Positions 16,216-25,933 of a DNA stretch of 39,087 bases are shown piece by piece. The stretch's first letter is position 1. Each line of letters starts with the position of its first letter. The stretch is taken from the NCBI GenBank assembly GCA_021781745.1, contig JAJXWH010000008.1, forward strand, positions 90,781-129,867. The letters run 5' to 3'. Position numbers and translations under genes: made by a program. The notes under the pieces are model-generated. The model did not search any database. It saw nothing but the letters and a program-made list of their open reading frames with translations, and was not told where the DNA came from. The DNA is from Bacillota bacterium. Its GTDB lineage: Bacteria; Bacillota; Clostridia; Clostridiales; Clostridiaceae.

Positions 16216-17037
16216 ATGAATAATGAACAAAGATATAAAGAATTGAGTCAATTCTTAAAGTCTAGAAGAGATAAGATTTCACCAACTCAAGTTGGATTAC
16301 CTTACGGAAATAGGAGAAGAACTTTGGGGTTAAAGCGAGAGGAAGTTGCTCAATTAGCAAATGTTAGCTTGACTTGGTATACTTGGCTCGAACAAAACCG
16401 CACAATAAAGGTATCAGAACAGGTTCTAGAGAGTATTGGCCAGGCTCTTTTATTAAATGAAACTGAAATGCAATATATTTTTGCGCTAGCTCAATTAACT
16501 ATGCCAAAGCCAAAATTATTGCGGGAACCTCAATTTATTAGTTACGTATTTCAGAATATACTTAATAAATTGGAACCATATCCTTCATTTGCTTCAGATC
16601 AATATTGGAACGTTATTGGTTGGAATAATACTGCGAAAATTGTTTTTGGTGATTTTGATAAAATGAATGGGAGAGAGAGAAATACCATATGGAGAATGTT
16701 TACTAATCCTAAATATAAGGAATTATTTGTAGAATGGAATAAGGTTGCAAAGTGGATAGTTGCTCAATTTAGGCTTTCATGCAGTCTTTATACAGATGAT
16801 CAATGGTTTAACAATTTTATTAAAGAATTGATGGAGGAGAGCCATGAATTTAAGAAACTGTGGCTGGATCATAATGTGACATTTGAACAAGAATTTAGGA
16901 AAAGTATGATAATAGACGGATTAGGTAAGTTGAACTTTGATTTTACCAGTTTTGATTTATCAAATAATCCTCGAATTAAAATTGCTGTTCATACACCTTC
17001 AGACAAGGAAACAACAGATAAACTGTACAAAATATAG
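16216..17037 (+). CDS. XRE-type regulator with MmyB ligand-binding domain
   Basis: 273 residues. The N-terminal helix-turn-helix (about 10-85) is of the MmyB type: LKSRRDKISP, RRTLGLKREEVAQLANVSLT and WYTWLEQNR. The rest (about 105-265) is the PAS-like MmyB ligand-binding domain, with VIGWNNTAKIVFGDFDKMN and ERNTIWRMFTNPKYKEL. In actinobacteria and firmicutes these regulators usually repress a neighbouring oxidoreductase gene and bind a small hydrophobic ligand. Here it is divergent from the flavin reductase gene (131-base gap), so regulation of that gene and of itself is the simple inference. Confidence 0.87.
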   Translation: MNNEQRYKELSQFLKSRRDKISPTQVGLPYGNRRRTLGLKREEVAQLANVSLTWYTWLEQNRTIKVSEQVLESIGQALLLNETEMQYIFALAQLTMPKPKLLREPQFISYVFQNILNKLEPYPSFASDQYWNVIGWNNTAKIVFGDFDKMNGRERNTIWRMFTNPKYKELFVEWNKVAKWIVAQFRLSCSLYTDDQWFNNFIKELMEESHEFKKLWLDHNVTFEQEFRKSMIIDGLGKLNFDFTSFDLSNNPRIKIAVHTPSDKETTDKLYKI

Positions 17038-17063
17038 ATTTGATTTTGTATTGTTTATTATGG

Positions 17064-17112
17064 AAAATGGAGTTAGTCTAAAAAATCATTTTAGACTAAC
17101 TCCATTTTTCTT
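17064..17112. terminator. Bidirectional terminator overlapping the end of the AraC-type gene
   Basis: Perfect 20-bp stem, 17064-17083 with 17089-17108, loop AATCA. On the plus strand it is followed by TTTC; on the minus strand the 3' arm ends in T's. The right arm contains the stop codon and last codons of the minus-strand gene 17091-17993. Confidence 0.85.
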
Positions 17113-17993
17113 TCAATATCTTTTATTGGTTGATAAACATATAATTCGCAGTAATTATCCTTTGATATTGAACTATCTATATATTCAAATCTAAAGGTAT
17201 CAGCAAATTCATAACCAGAATTGAAAATCCATTTTCTATATAACTGAACGAGCAAACGTCCTAAGTGTCTGCCGTTAAGATCATCAGGACGAAAAAAACC
17301 TACCAAGCGAAAAACTACATATTTATGAGAAGGTATAGAGATACTTGTCATTCCTTCAGGAATATAATTGCAGTCAGACACTTGGACACTTGGAACATAA
17401 TAAATAAACTCATCACTGCCCCAGTCTGTAAATCCATAGTATTCATGAGGGTTTATTATACTACGGATGCTATCTTTATGATTATAAAAAAAATCTCTTC
17501 CATATGCATTAGCGCTTTTATCACCAGATTTACTTAATATCTTGTACTTAATACCAATTAAATTAAATTTCTGTTTAAATACAAAGTGTGGAGTATAAGT
17601 AACGGTATTGCCTAAAGATAAAATATCATTTACATTAATTTTTTCTTTAAGTATTAAGCTAATTGAAGTTTGTTCTAATCTTACTTTTAGTGGTGTGCAC
17701 CCAAAACTTTTCTTAAAAGCCCTAATATAAGACTGCTCATAGTCAAATCCGTAATTTAAAGCTATATCTATAACTCTCATGCTAGTACTAATAAGTTCGT
17801 TAATACTAGAGGTTAGCTTTCGTGCTTGAACATATTCTATGATAGATTCTCCTGTTAAAGATTTAAAAATTCTATGTAGATAATATTTTGATATTCCTGT
17901 GTGGAGAGATATATCATCTAAAGAAATTTTGTTATAAAGATTATTTTCAATATAATCTATAGTTTCAATAATAGTTTCTTTTAAGTCTTTCAT
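17091..17993 (-). CDS. AraC-family regulator with GyrI-like effector-binding domain
   Basis: 300 residues in the order seen in Rob-like and SoxS/TipA-hybrid regulators: an N-terminal AraC helix-turn-helix (about 8-106, SLDDISLHTGISKYYLHRIFKSLTGESI and RVIDIALNYGFDYEQSYIRAFKKSFGCTPLKVR), then a GyrI-like ligand-binding domain (about 130-295, including YYGFTDWGSDEFIYYVPSVQV and SIPSHKYVVFRLVG). These proteins sense small, often cationic or drug-like molecules. No obvious target operon lies beside it: upstream is the divergent fabF gene, 197 bases away. Its last codons sit in a bidirectional terminator. Confidence 0.88.
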   Translation of the reverse strand: MKDLKETIIETIDYIENNLYNKISLDDISLHTGISKYYLHRIFKSLTGESIIEYVQARKLTSSINELISTSMRVIDIALNYGFDYEQSYIRAFKKSFGCTPLKVRLEQTSISLILKEKINVNDILSLGNTVTYTPHFVFKQKFNLIGIKYKILSKSGDKSANAYGRDFFYNHKDSIRSIINPHEYYGFTDWGSDEFIYYVPSVQVSDCNYIPEGMTSISIPSHKYVVFRLVGFFRPDDLNGRHLGRLLVQLYRKWIFNSGYEFADTFRFEYIDSSISKDNYCELYVYQPIKDIERKMELV

Positions 17994-18190
17994 AATTAAA
18001 CACCTTTTTATAAATAGTTATCATATTAAAAAGCAATATCTGTTCATTTTAATAAGTAATTTCCATTAAAATAATATTAAAGGTTATTTGTGTTCATTTT
18101 ATTTATTATATCTATTATAACCATTAAAGTAAATACTATGAAAATTTAAAATATTAAGACTATTTTATGAAATTGGAAAGGAGTTTAATA

Positions 18191-19426
18191 ATGAACAGGA
18201 GAGTAGTTATTACAGGTGTAGGCGCAGTTTCATCTCTTGGAATTGGCGCAGATAAACTTTGGCAAAACATAAAACTTGGGAAATGTGGAATTAGTAAAAT
18301 TGAAAGAGTTGATGTTTCTGATATACCAACGAAAGTTGCTTCAGAAGTAAAAGATTTTAATCCTGAAGATTTTATGGACAAAAAGGAAGCTAAGAGAACA
18401 GATAGATTTGCACAATTTGCTTTAGCATCAGCTCAATTAGCAATGGAAAACTCGAAACTTGATTTGGAGAAGATTAACAAAGAAAGATTGGGAGTAATAA
18501 TTGGAAGTGGTACAGGTGGAATAGAAACTGTAGAAAACCAGTGCAATGAATTTCTAGCAAAAGGCTACAGAAGAGTTAGTCCATTTTTAGTGCCTATGAT
18601 GATATGCAATATGGCTTCAGGACTTGTTGCGATAAAATTTGGAGCAAAAGGTTATAATGAGTGTACAGTGACAGCATGTGCCTCTTCTTCTAATGCAATT
18701 GGAGATGCGTTTAAAGTAATTCAAAGGAATGATGCAGACATTATGATTGCAGGAGGAGCAGAGGCATCTGTTACTAGACTCACCTTAGCAGGTTTTTGTA
18801 CACTGAAAGCAATGACAACAAATCCTAATCCGGAAACAGCCTGCAGACCATTTGATATAGATAGAAATGGGTTTGTATTAGGGGAAGGGTCTGGAGTTTT
18901 AATACTTGAAGAACTTGAGCATGCTTTAAACAGAGGTGCAAATATTATTGCAGAAATAGTTGGATATGGATGTACAAATGACGCATACCATATAACTGCT
19001 CCAGCTGAAGGCGGAGAAGGAGCGGCCAGATGCATGAAGCTCGCTATTGAAGATGCTGAAATAATGCCATCTGAAATTGGCTATATAAACGCTCATGGGA
19101 CTTCTACTAAAGCAAATGATAAAAATGAAACTGCAGCAATAAAATCTGTTTTTGGAGAATGTGCATACAATATTCCAATAAGTTCTACAAAATCAATGAC
19201 AGGGCATCTTTTAGGAGCATCAGGTGCAATCGAAGCAATTATAACTGCGTTAGCCCTAAAAGTTGGATTTTTACCGCCAACCATAAATTATAAAAATCCA
19301 GATCCAGAATGTGATTTATACTACGTACCTAACGAAGGAAAGAATGCCGAGTTTAATTATGCGTTAAGTAATTCTTTTGGTTTTGGCGGACATAATGCAA
19401 CACTCGTTTTAAAAGCATTTAGATAA
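18191..19426 (+). CDS. fabF: Beta-ketoacyl-ACP synthase II
   Basis: Elongating condensing enzyme of type II fatty acid synthesis. 411 residues from the ATG at 18191, the normal FabF length; the in-frame ATG at 18167 would place the AAAGGAG site inside the gene. Active-site residues are in place: Cys163 in [11 protein letters not shown], His302 in [11 protein letters not shown] and His339 in [14 protein letters not shown], plus the GFGGHN loop near the C terminus. It stands alone, without acpP, fabD or fabG, so it is probably an additional or specialised copy. In clostridia FabF can also take over unsaturated fatty acid synthesis (family knowledge); the sequence does not tell. Confidence 0.93.
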   Translation: MNRRVVITGVGAVSSLGIGADKLWQNIKLGKCGISKIERVDVSDIPTKVASEVKDFNPEDFMDKKEAKRTDRFAQFALASAQLAMENSKLDLEKINKERLGVIIGSGTGGIETVENQCNEFLAKGYRRVSPFLVPMMICNMASGLVAIKFGAKGYNECTVTACASSSNAIGDAFKVIQRNDADIMIAGGAEASVTRLTLAGFCTLKAMTTNPNPETACRPFDIDRNGFVLGEGSGVLILEELEHALNRGANIIAEIVGYGCTNDAYHITAPAEGGEGAARCMKLAIEDAEIMPSEIGYINAHGTSTKANDKNETAAIKSVFGECAYNIPISSTKSMTGHLLGASGAIEAIITALALKVGFLPPTINYKNPDPECDLYYVPNEGKNAEFNYALSNSFGFGGHNATLVLKAFR

Positions 19427-19473
19427 TTAATTTTACGATATTTTTTATTATAATATATTTTGAACTATAGCGT

Positions 19474-19528
19474 GGAGATATCGGAACTGCTTAATTAAAG
19501 AAGTTTTGATATGCTCCTTTCTTTTTTT
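19474..19528 (+). terminator. Weak terminator after fabF
   Basis: GGAG (19474-19477) with CTCC (19514-19517) and further short pairing inside, followed by TTTCTTTTTTT. The T-run is strong but the stem is interrupted. Confidence 0.4.
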
Positions 19529-19607
19529 AGTTGACCATTAAATAAAAATTGTTAATTTAATTTTAGGATATCATAACTTATAAAAATAGATAAAATTATG
19601 AAAACGA

Positions 19608-19635
19608 TTGAATTAATTGTAAAAAAAGGTATAAT
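19608..19635 (+). promoter_or_regulatory. Promoter of the GH31 gene
   Basis: TTGAAT (19608-19613), 16-base spacer, TATAAT (19630-19635), 31 bases before the start codon. Confidence 0.6.
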
Positions 19636-19665
19636 ATATTTGGAAATATATTTTAAGGGAGGTAT

Positions 19666-22020
19666 ATGATGAGAAAAGTTTTACGTAAGAAATGGTTTGG
19701 TGGAGCATTGGGAATAATAATTATTATAACGATTATAAGTATTATTTTTTTGCGTGTTAAAAGTGAACCCAAAGTAGAGGGTAATATAATTACAATTCCA
19801 GTAAATAGAGATGAGCTGGTAATTCAAGTATGTACAGATAATATACTTCAGTTACATTATTTACCTTTAGGGAAAAGTACGCCTGATACTGAAGTTGTAG
19901 GGAAAACTAGTTGGTCACCAGTAGAAGCTTCTATAGACATAAAGTCTAATCCAATGGTTATTAAAACAAAAAGTATGATTATTGAAATTGATAAGGAAAA
20001 TGAAGCGATATCTATCTTTGATAGTAATAGCAAATTGTTGCTTAAAGAGGGGGAGATAACAAGCTTATCAAATGGAAACTTGGAATTTACCCACGATGAT
20101 GGACAAAATTTTTATGGAATAGGCGCATATACAGCAAATGACAGCCCGAAGGGAATTATAAGAAAGACTTCAGTTAATATTACTGCAGGTACTCAGGGCT
20201 ATGCGGGAGGACCTCTGGTATGGAGTACAAGTGGTTATGGAGTTCTCGTAGACTCAGATGGAGGAATCTTTAAAATAGGTAATAATGACTTAAATTTCGG
20301 TAACGGTTCCAAAAGCGATGTTAACTGTTTTATAATGGTGGGAGAGCCAAAGAGTATAATGACATCAATTTCTGAAATCTCGGGTAAATCTCCAATGTTT
20401 CCCAAGTGGGCAACAGGATTTACAAATAGTGAATGGGGGATTGATGAAAAAGAATTGACGAGTATTGTTGATACTTATAGACAGAAACAAATACCAATAG
20501 ATAATTATACTTTAGATTTTGATTGGAAAGATTGGGGGGAAGACAATTACGGCGAATTCAGATGGAATACAGATAAATTTCCAGATGGTCCATCAGGAAA
20601 ACTTAGGGATATAATGGCTGATAAGGGGATAAAGTTAACTGGAATAATGAAGCCAAGAATTCACGTAGATACTGAAGAAGGTAGGTATGCAGATGAACAT
20701 AAATTATGGTTAGATAGTAAAGGTGCATCAACTGATTATTTCTCAAAGAAAATTGTAGAGGATATTGATTTCTCAAAGCCTGAGGCAAGAGAGTGGTTTT
20801 TTGAGCATGCAAAGGATGCGCTAAACAGTGGATTAGTAGGATGGTGGAATGATGAGGCAGATGAAAGATCTCCGAATTTTCAATTTTTGAATATGCAAAA
20901 AGCCCTATACGAAGGTCAGAGGAAAACAACAAACTTGAGAGTGTGGTCAATAAATAGGAATTTCTATTTAGGAGCACAAAAGTATGCTTATGGTATGTGG
21001 TCTGGAGATATCAATACAGGCTTTCTTTCGATGGCTGGTCAAAGAGATAGAATGCTTTCTTCAATTATTTTAGGAGAGAATAAGTGGGGAATGGATACTG
21101 GTGGCTTTAACGGAGGAAATCCGAGTCCAGAAAATTATGCTAGATGGATGGAATTTAGTGCGTTTACACCAATTTTTAGGGTACATGGGCAGATGAATCA
21201 GCAAAGACAGCCTTGGGTATTTGGCGGAAAAGCTGAAGCAGCAGCTACAAAAGCAATAAGATTTAGATACTCACTGATACCATATATTTATACTTATGAT
21301 AGGCAAGCTTATGATAATGGTATTGGTCTTGTAAGGCCGCTAATATTTGATTATCCAGAAGATAACAATGTGGCAAACAATGTGGAATCTTGGATGTTTG
21401 GAGATTATATGCTTGTTTCACCTGTAGTTAAGCAAGATCAAAAGGAAAAAGATATATATTTACCTAAAGGAAATTGGATAGATTATTTTAAAGGAACTAA
21501 ATATGATGGAGGACAAACAATAAAATGCTCTATAAATAATGAGAGTTGGGATGATATTCCCCTTTTTATTAAAAAAGGAGCAATAATACCTTCTTACTCA
21601 AAACCAATTCAGCATGTAGAAGAAAAAGTTGATACTTTATTTATAGATACATTTCCTGATAAAGAGATGACATCATTCAAATATTACGATGATGACGGAA
21701 AGACCTATAACTATGAAAACGGAGAATATTTCATGCAAGATATGCATACTCAAGATAAAGGTGATGTTATCAGTTTTAATATAAACAGTAAAATTGGAAG
21801 TTTCACTCCTGATACTAAGTACTATATAGTTAAAGTACATAGTGATCCAGGCAAAGAGGTCAAACTTAATGGGCAAAGCCTTAAGGCTGCTTCATCAGTT
21901 GGTGATGTAGAAAATTCATCAGATGAAATATGGACCAATTCCACAGATATTTATGGTGATGTTACGTACATTAAGGTTAGGGCTGGAGAAGAAAAAGCTA
22001 TAGAGATAGTGGTGAGATAA
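19666..22020 (+). CDS. Membrane-anchored glycoside hydrolase family 31 enzyme
   Basis: 784 residues. An uncleaved-looking N-terminal anchor (basic residues, then GGALGIIIIITIISIIFL) suggests an extracellular, membrane-tethered enzyme. N-terminal beta-sandwich (about 40-240, with FYGIGAYTANDSPKG), then the GH31 barrel from PMFPKWATGF. The likely nucleophile is Asp396 in VGWWNDEADE and the acid/base Asp448 in MWSGDINTGF; GMDTGGFNGGNPSPENYARW and FTPIFRVHGQ follow. C-terminal beta domains (about 600-784) complete the fold. GH31 enzymes release terminal alpha-linked glucose, xylose, galactose or N-acetylgalactosamine. The WNDEADE form of the nucleophile motif differs from the common WxDMNE, so the substrate is uncertain. 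RBS GGGAGG; promoter at 19608. The PhzF gene follows after 65 bases. Confidence 0.88.
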   Translation: MMRKVLRKKWFGGALGIIIIITIISIIFLRVKSEPKVEGNIITIPVNRDELVIQVCTDNILQLHYLPLGKSTPDTEVVGKTSWSPVEASIDIKSNPMVIKTKSMIIEIDKENEAISIFDSNSKLLLKEGEITSLSNGNLEFTHDDGQNFYGIGAYTANDSPKGIIRKTSVNITAGTQGYAGGPLVWSTSGYGVLVDSDGGIFKIGNNDLNFGNGSKSDVNCFIMVGEPKSIMTSISEISGKSPMFPKWATGFTNSEWGIDEKELTSIVDTYRQKQIPIDNYTLDFDWKDWGEDNYGEFRWNTDKFPDGPSGKLRDIMADKGIKLTGIMKPRIHVDTEEGRYADEHKLWLDSKGASTDYFSKKIVEDIDFSKPEAREWFFEHAKDALNSGLVGWWNDEADERSPNFQFLNMQKALYEGQRKTTNLRVWSINRNFYLGAQKYAYGMWSGDINTGFLSMAGQRDRMLSSIILGENKWGMDTGGFNGGNPSPENYARWMEFSAFTPIFRVHGQMNQQRQPWVFGGKAEAAATKAIRFRYSLIPYIYTYDRQAYDNGIGLVRPLIFDYPEDNNVANNVESWMFGDYMLVSPVVKQDQKEKDIYLPKGNWIDYFKGTKYDGGQTIKCSINNESWDDIPLFIKKGAIIPSYSKPIQHVEEKVDTLFIDTFPDKEMTSFKYYDDDGKTYNYENGEYFMQDMHTQDKGDVISFNINSKIGSFTPDTKYYIVKVHSDPGKEVKLNGQSLKAASSVGDVENSSDEIWTNSTDIYGDVTYIKVRAGEEKAIEIVVR

Positions 22021-22085
22021 TTAACCTAAATATAATATGATATAATTGATAGTAAATAGAGATTATGTAATACTTGGGAGGAATT

Positions 22086-22991
22086 ATGTCAAGAGAGTAT
22101 ACTTTATATCAGGTAGATTCATTTACAAAAGAGAAGTTTAAGGGAAACCCTGCTGGAGTAGTAATAAATGCTGATGGTTTAACAGAAGAGGAAATGCAAA
22201 AAATAGCTAGAGAGCTTAATGATTCTGAAACAGCATTTATCATACCTTCCAATAATAATGAGTATGATGTTTTAGTAAAATTTTTTACGCCTTTAAAAGA
22301 AGTTCCGATTTGTGGACACGCTACTATTGCTGCACATTATGTTTGTGCTATAGAGAATAAAATGAATTCAGCAAGGATTTACCAAAAAACAGGTGCAGGA
22401 ATATTGCCGGTTGATATATTAAAAGAAGATGATGATTATACGATAACTATGACTCAAGGTGAAATTCAGTTTGGCGATATTATTGAAGGAGAGGAGAAAA
22501 AAATTCTTTTAGAAGCACTTAATATTAGCGTGGATAATTTACTGGGAAATTACCCGATTCAAATTGTTTCAACGGGTCATTCAAAGGTTATGGTAGGCAT
22601 AAAAGATATTGAAACTTTGAATGGATTAAATCCTAACTATGATATTCTTTCTAAACTAAGTGACAAAATTAAGTGTAATGGGTATTATGTTTTTACAACA
22701 GAATCTCAAGAGAGTGATATTTTAATAAACGGTAGAATGTTTGCTCCAGCTATAGGTATTAACGAAGACCCTGTTACTGGTAATGCCAATGGACCTTTAG
22801 GAGCGTATCTTGTTCATCATAAACTTATCAAACATAATAATTCTGTGTTTAAATTCAAGGCAAAACAAGGCGAAGCTATAAAACGAACAGGAATTATTGA
22901 AGTTGAAGTAAAGATTGAAGAGAAAGAACCTATTGAGGTTAAGATTTCAGGAAATGCTGTAATAGTATTTAAGACAGAATTGTTTTTATGA
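22086..22991 (+). CDS. PhzF-family isomerase-like protein
   Basis: 301 residues. The diaminopimelate-epimerase-like fold is shown by QVDSFTKEKFKGNPAGVV at the N terminus, the conserved acidic residue (Glu48) in ELNDSETAFI, VPICGHATIAAHYV, and the repeat-half motif INEDPVTGNANGPLGAYL. Family members include PhzF of phenazine synthesis and many uncharacterised relatives (YddE-like). I place the start at ATG 22086, just behind GGGAGG (22076-22081); the TTG at 22074 would lie within that site. No phenazine genes are nearby, so a phenazine role is not supported. Possibly co-transcribed with the GH31 gene. Confidence 0.87.
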   Translation: MSREYTLYQVDSFTKEKFKGNPAGVVINADGLTEEEMQKIARELNDSETAFIIPSNNNEYDVLVKFFTPLKEVPICGHATIAAHYVCAIENKMNSARIYQKTGAGILPVDILKEDDDYTITMTQGEIQFGDIIEGEEKKILLEALNISVDNLLGNYPIQIVSTGHSKVMVGIKDIETLNGLNPNYDILSKLSDKIKCNGYYVFTTESQESDILINGRMFAPAIGINEDPVTGNANGPLGAYLVHHKLIKHNNSVFKFKAKQGEAIKRTGIIEVEVKIEEKEPIEVKISGNAVIVFKTELFL

Positions 22992-23297
22992 TACTTTTGA
23001 GACTTAGATGAATCTGAAAAATCATCTTTATCCAAAATTTCGTAGAGAGAATAAACACTTTACTAAGATATCCCATATTGCTGTAGTGAATATTAATTTT
23101 ATATATTACCAAGGGAAGTTCAAATGAGCTACCTTTAAAAGTCATTAAAGGTAAAAATAAAATCCAATAATAAAAAATTAGTTATGTTGGTTATCAACTG
23201 ATGATATTATGATATAATACCTAATTATAGAAATTTATTATAATGAAAGGGAAAGTATAATGAATTCGCTGTTTATCATTATATAGTATGTGCAGAT
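22992..23297. other. Intergenic region with a dyad and a possible 8-codon leader before helD
   Basis: A perfect 9-bp dyad (23130-23138 with 23145-23153) has no T-run and looks more like a protein-binding site than a terminator. A TATAAT at 23213-23218 is a candidate -10 for helD. A short frame at 23260-23286 (MNSLFIII, stop TAG) has a good ribosome binding site (GAAAGGGAAAG) and ends 11 bases before the helD ATG. Confidence 0.4.
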
Positions 23298-25568
23298 ATG
23301 GATTTGAGTTTGAAGGAAGAAAGAGAAACTTTACTACAGAAAAGAGAAATAATATTTCAAGAACTGAAGGATAAAAAAATAAAAGTAGAAGAAGTAAGGA
23401 AAAAACTCATTTCTTTAAAAAAAGAAGTTAAAGGAGGCTATAGTGAAGAAAAACAAGCTAACGAAAGAATATTTAGTCACTTATCTCAGAATATCGAAAA
23501 ATATGAAGAAGCGTTAAGTGAACCTTATTTTGGGAGAGTTGACTTTAGGGAAAATAAGGAATTTACTGAAAGTATATATATTGGGAAAAAAGGCATTAGT
23601 AACAGTAAGGATGGGGAAGAGGTTGTAGTTGACTGGAGAGCACCAGTTGCAGATCTTTATTACAGCGGAACTGGCGGAGAAGCTTATTATAAAGCTCCAA
23701 ATGGAATAATCGAGGGGCATTTAGAATTAAAAAGAAAATTTCTATTTAAGAATAATGATATAGAAAGATTATTTGATGAAGGAATAAACGAAATTATAAT
23801 CAATGAAGAAGAAGGACAAAACTTAGTCGATGAATTCTTAAAAATAAATCTTGAAGAAACTAGAGGAAAGAAACTAAAAGAAGTTGTTGCCACAATTCAG
23901 CGTGAGCAAAATGAAATAATAAGGTGGCCTAAAAATATACCTATAATAGTGCAGGGATCAGCAGGTTCTGGGAAGACTACCATAGCACTACATAGATTGG
24001 CGTATCTTATTTATAGATATAAAGAAAGTATGAGCGGAGATGAAATTTTAGTATTGGCCCCCAATAAATTATTTTTAAATTATATTTCAGATATTTTACC
24101 TAGTCTTGGAGCGGAAGAAGTAAAGCAAAGTACTTTTGAAGAAATGGTATTATCAAAGTTGAAATTAAAGGGGAAAATATATAATAAGGATGAAAAATTA
24201 TTAAATATTATAGAAGAAAAAGATGAGCAGTTGAAAAAGCTTATAGTAAACTCCAGTAAAGTAAAAGGTACTATGTTGTTTAAAACAATGCTAGATAGAT
24301 ATATTTCTCTTGTTGAGAAAAATGCAATTAATATAAGCCATATTAAAGTCGGAAATGAAATACTATTTGATAAAAAAGAAATAACAAGGTTATATATTAA
24401 TGATTTAAAATCTTATCCTATTAATAAGAGAAAAAATGAAATAAAGAGATATTTAAGCTTAAAAATTAAAGATAGAATATCAAGTTTACTAATTGAAATA
24501 GATGATGAATGGGAAAAAAGGATTAGGAAAATAAGAAGAGAAAATGATGATTCACCAGAACGAAGAAAATTGCTTATAGAGTTATATGGAGAAAGGGACA
24601 AAATTAAAGAGAATGTAAAAAGCAATAGTAAAAGAGAGTTTAATAATTATTTTAAAGGTTGGAAAGATGTAAATTCAAAGGATATTTATTATAATTTTTA
24701 TAATGATGACTTATTTGAAACAGCGACTAATAATAAAATTCCTGAAATTTTATCAGATTATATGAAACAAGAATTTAATAATAATTTTCAAAAAAATATA
24801 ATTGATGAAGATGACTTACCAGCACTTGCGTATATAAGAATTTTACTTGAAGGAATAGACGAGGAAGAGAAATATAAATATATAGTGGTAGATGAAGCTC
24901 AAGACTATAGTCCATTTCAAGTATATTTAGTCAATAGCTTTGCTAAAGGGAATGCTTTAACCTTAGTCGGAGATTTAGCACAAGGAATTTATTATTACAA
25001 AGGTTTAAAAACTTGGGAGGACATAACAAATCAAGTTTTTGATAGTAACGCTACTTATATTCAATTAACTCAAAGCTATAGATCTACTATTGAAATAATT
25101 GATTTTGCTCAGAAAGCACTACAAGTTCAAAATTTAGGTCTTAAAAATGCCAAACCAGTCTTAAGGCACGGTAAACAGCCTAAAGCAATAAAAATTAGAA
25201 ATGATAATGAGTATATTTCTACTATTGAGAAGATCATTCAGGATGTGCATGGCTATGGAAAATGTACAATAGCAATAATAACAAAAGATAGATTACAAGG
25301 TGAAGAAATTTATAAGATTTTAAATAAGAAAATCAAATTTACTTTTGAATTAATATTAGGGAAAGAAAAAGAAATAAAGGAAGAATTAATAATCATTCCA
25401 TCATATTTAACAAAAGGATTGGAATTCGACTGCACTATAATATTAAATCCTAGTGAAGATAATTATAAAGAAAATACTCTAGATGAAAGGCTGTTATATG
25501 TTTCATTAACTAGAGCCCTGCACCTAGAATATATAATTGAAAAAGATGCAGTTACAAAACTGATATAG
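23298..25568 (+). CDS. helD: HelD-like RNA polymerase recycling ATPase (UvrD/Rep-type helicase fold)
   Basis: 756 residues. HelD binds RNA polymerase, inserts arms into its channels and frees stalled complexes using ATP. Visible: an N-terminal coiled coil (about 5-45) that would form the secondary-channel arm, the HelD signature PYFGRVDFRE, ESIYIGKKGI and VVVDWRAPVADLYYSG, Walker A GSAGSGKTT (220-228), a Walker B-like VVDEAQDYSPFQ, LVGDLAQGIYYYKG, QLTQSYRST and a C-terminal TKGLEFDCTI with LLYVSLTRAL. The large charged insert around 340-470 fits the clamp-opening arm. The ATG at 23298 has no clear ribosome binding site; a translated 8-codon leader ends just before it, so expression may depend on coupling. 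Confidence 0.9.
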   Translation: MDLSLKEERETLLQKREIIFQELKDKKIKVEEVRKKLISLKKEVKGGYSEEKQANERIFSHLSQNIEKYEEALSEPYFGRVDFRENKEFTESIYIGKKGISNSKDGEEVVVDWRAPVADLYYSGTGGEAYYKAPNGIIEGHLELKRKFLFKNNDIERLFDEGINEIIINEEEGQNLVDEFLKINLEETRGKKLKEVVATIQREQNEIIRWPKNIPIIVQGSAGSGKTTIALHRLAYLIYRYKESMSGDEILVLAPNKLFLNYISDILPSLGAEEVKQSTFEEMVLSKLKLKGKIYNKDEKLLNIIEEKDEQLKKLIVNSSKVKGTMLFKTMLDRYISLVEKNAINISHIKVGNEILFDKKEITRLYINDLKSYPINKRKNEIKRYLSLKIKDRISSLLIEIDDEWEKRIRKIRRENDDSPERRKLLIELYGERDKIKENVKSNSKREFNNYFKGWKDVNSKDIYYNFYNDDLFETATNNKIPEILSDYMKQEFNNNFQKNIIDEDDLPALAYIRILLEGIDEEEKYKYIVVDEAQDYSPFQVYLVNSFAKGNALTLVGDLAQGIYYYKGLKTWEDITNQVFDSNATYIQLTQSYRSTIEIIDFAQKALQVQNLGLKNAKPVLRHGKQPKAIKIRNDNEYISTIEKIIQDVHGYGKCTIAIITKDRLQGEEIYKILNKKIKFTFELILGKEKEIKEELIIIPSYLTKGLEFDCTIILNPSEDNYKENTLDERLLYVSLTRALHLEYIIEKDAVTKLI

Positions 25569-25589
25569 ACTCTATTAAGATTAGTATAT

Positions 25590-25635
25590 AAAAAGAAATG
25601 GCTTACTTAGGGGAATAAGCTATCTCTTTTTACTA
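25590..25635 (+). terminator. Terminator of helD
   Basis: 25590-25605 pairs with 25616-25631 (interrupted by one internal AA/TC mismatch); the right arm ends in TTTTT. Confidence 0.75.
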
Positions 25636-25774
25636 TTATTGGATATAGTCAAGTGTAAAGTTTCAGGGATTAGGGTAAATATGCCTTATCGCTTTACAAG
25701 AATTATTATAAATTATTAATGTTACATATTTGTTACAGACTTATAAATTAAATATAAATTAAAGATAAAATAGG

Positions 25775-25814
25775 AAAAAAATGAATGACTTACTAGGAAG
25801 TAATAAGTCATTCA
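25775..25814 (-). terminator. Terminator of the minus-strand CPBP gene
   Basis: TGAATGACTTA (25782-25792) pairs with TAAGTCATTCA (25804-25814), 11 bp. Read on the minus strand the hairpin is followed by a run of seven T's, as expected for a Rho-independent terminator; it lies about 120 bases after the gene. Confidence 0.75.
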
Positions 25815-25933
25815 GATATAGATTATTAAATTATTTAATGAAGGAAACATTAATGAAAAATGTTTATAAATTAATTATAAAGTTAATTTGTGACAAAATT
25901 ATGTCATTATTTATAAAAGTTAAATAAAAAAGT

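Larger units (their letters stand above)
25569..25933. other. Intergenic region with two oppositely oriented terminators
   Basis: Between the convergent helD (plus) and CPBP (minus) genes. It holds a terminator for each, at 25590 and 25775. Nothing else is recognised between them. Confidence 0.6.

Noticed and set aside
22992..23160. Rho-independent terminator after the PhzF gene
   Set aside because: The stems found (23006-23027 and 23130-23153) are not followed by a T-run on the plus strand.
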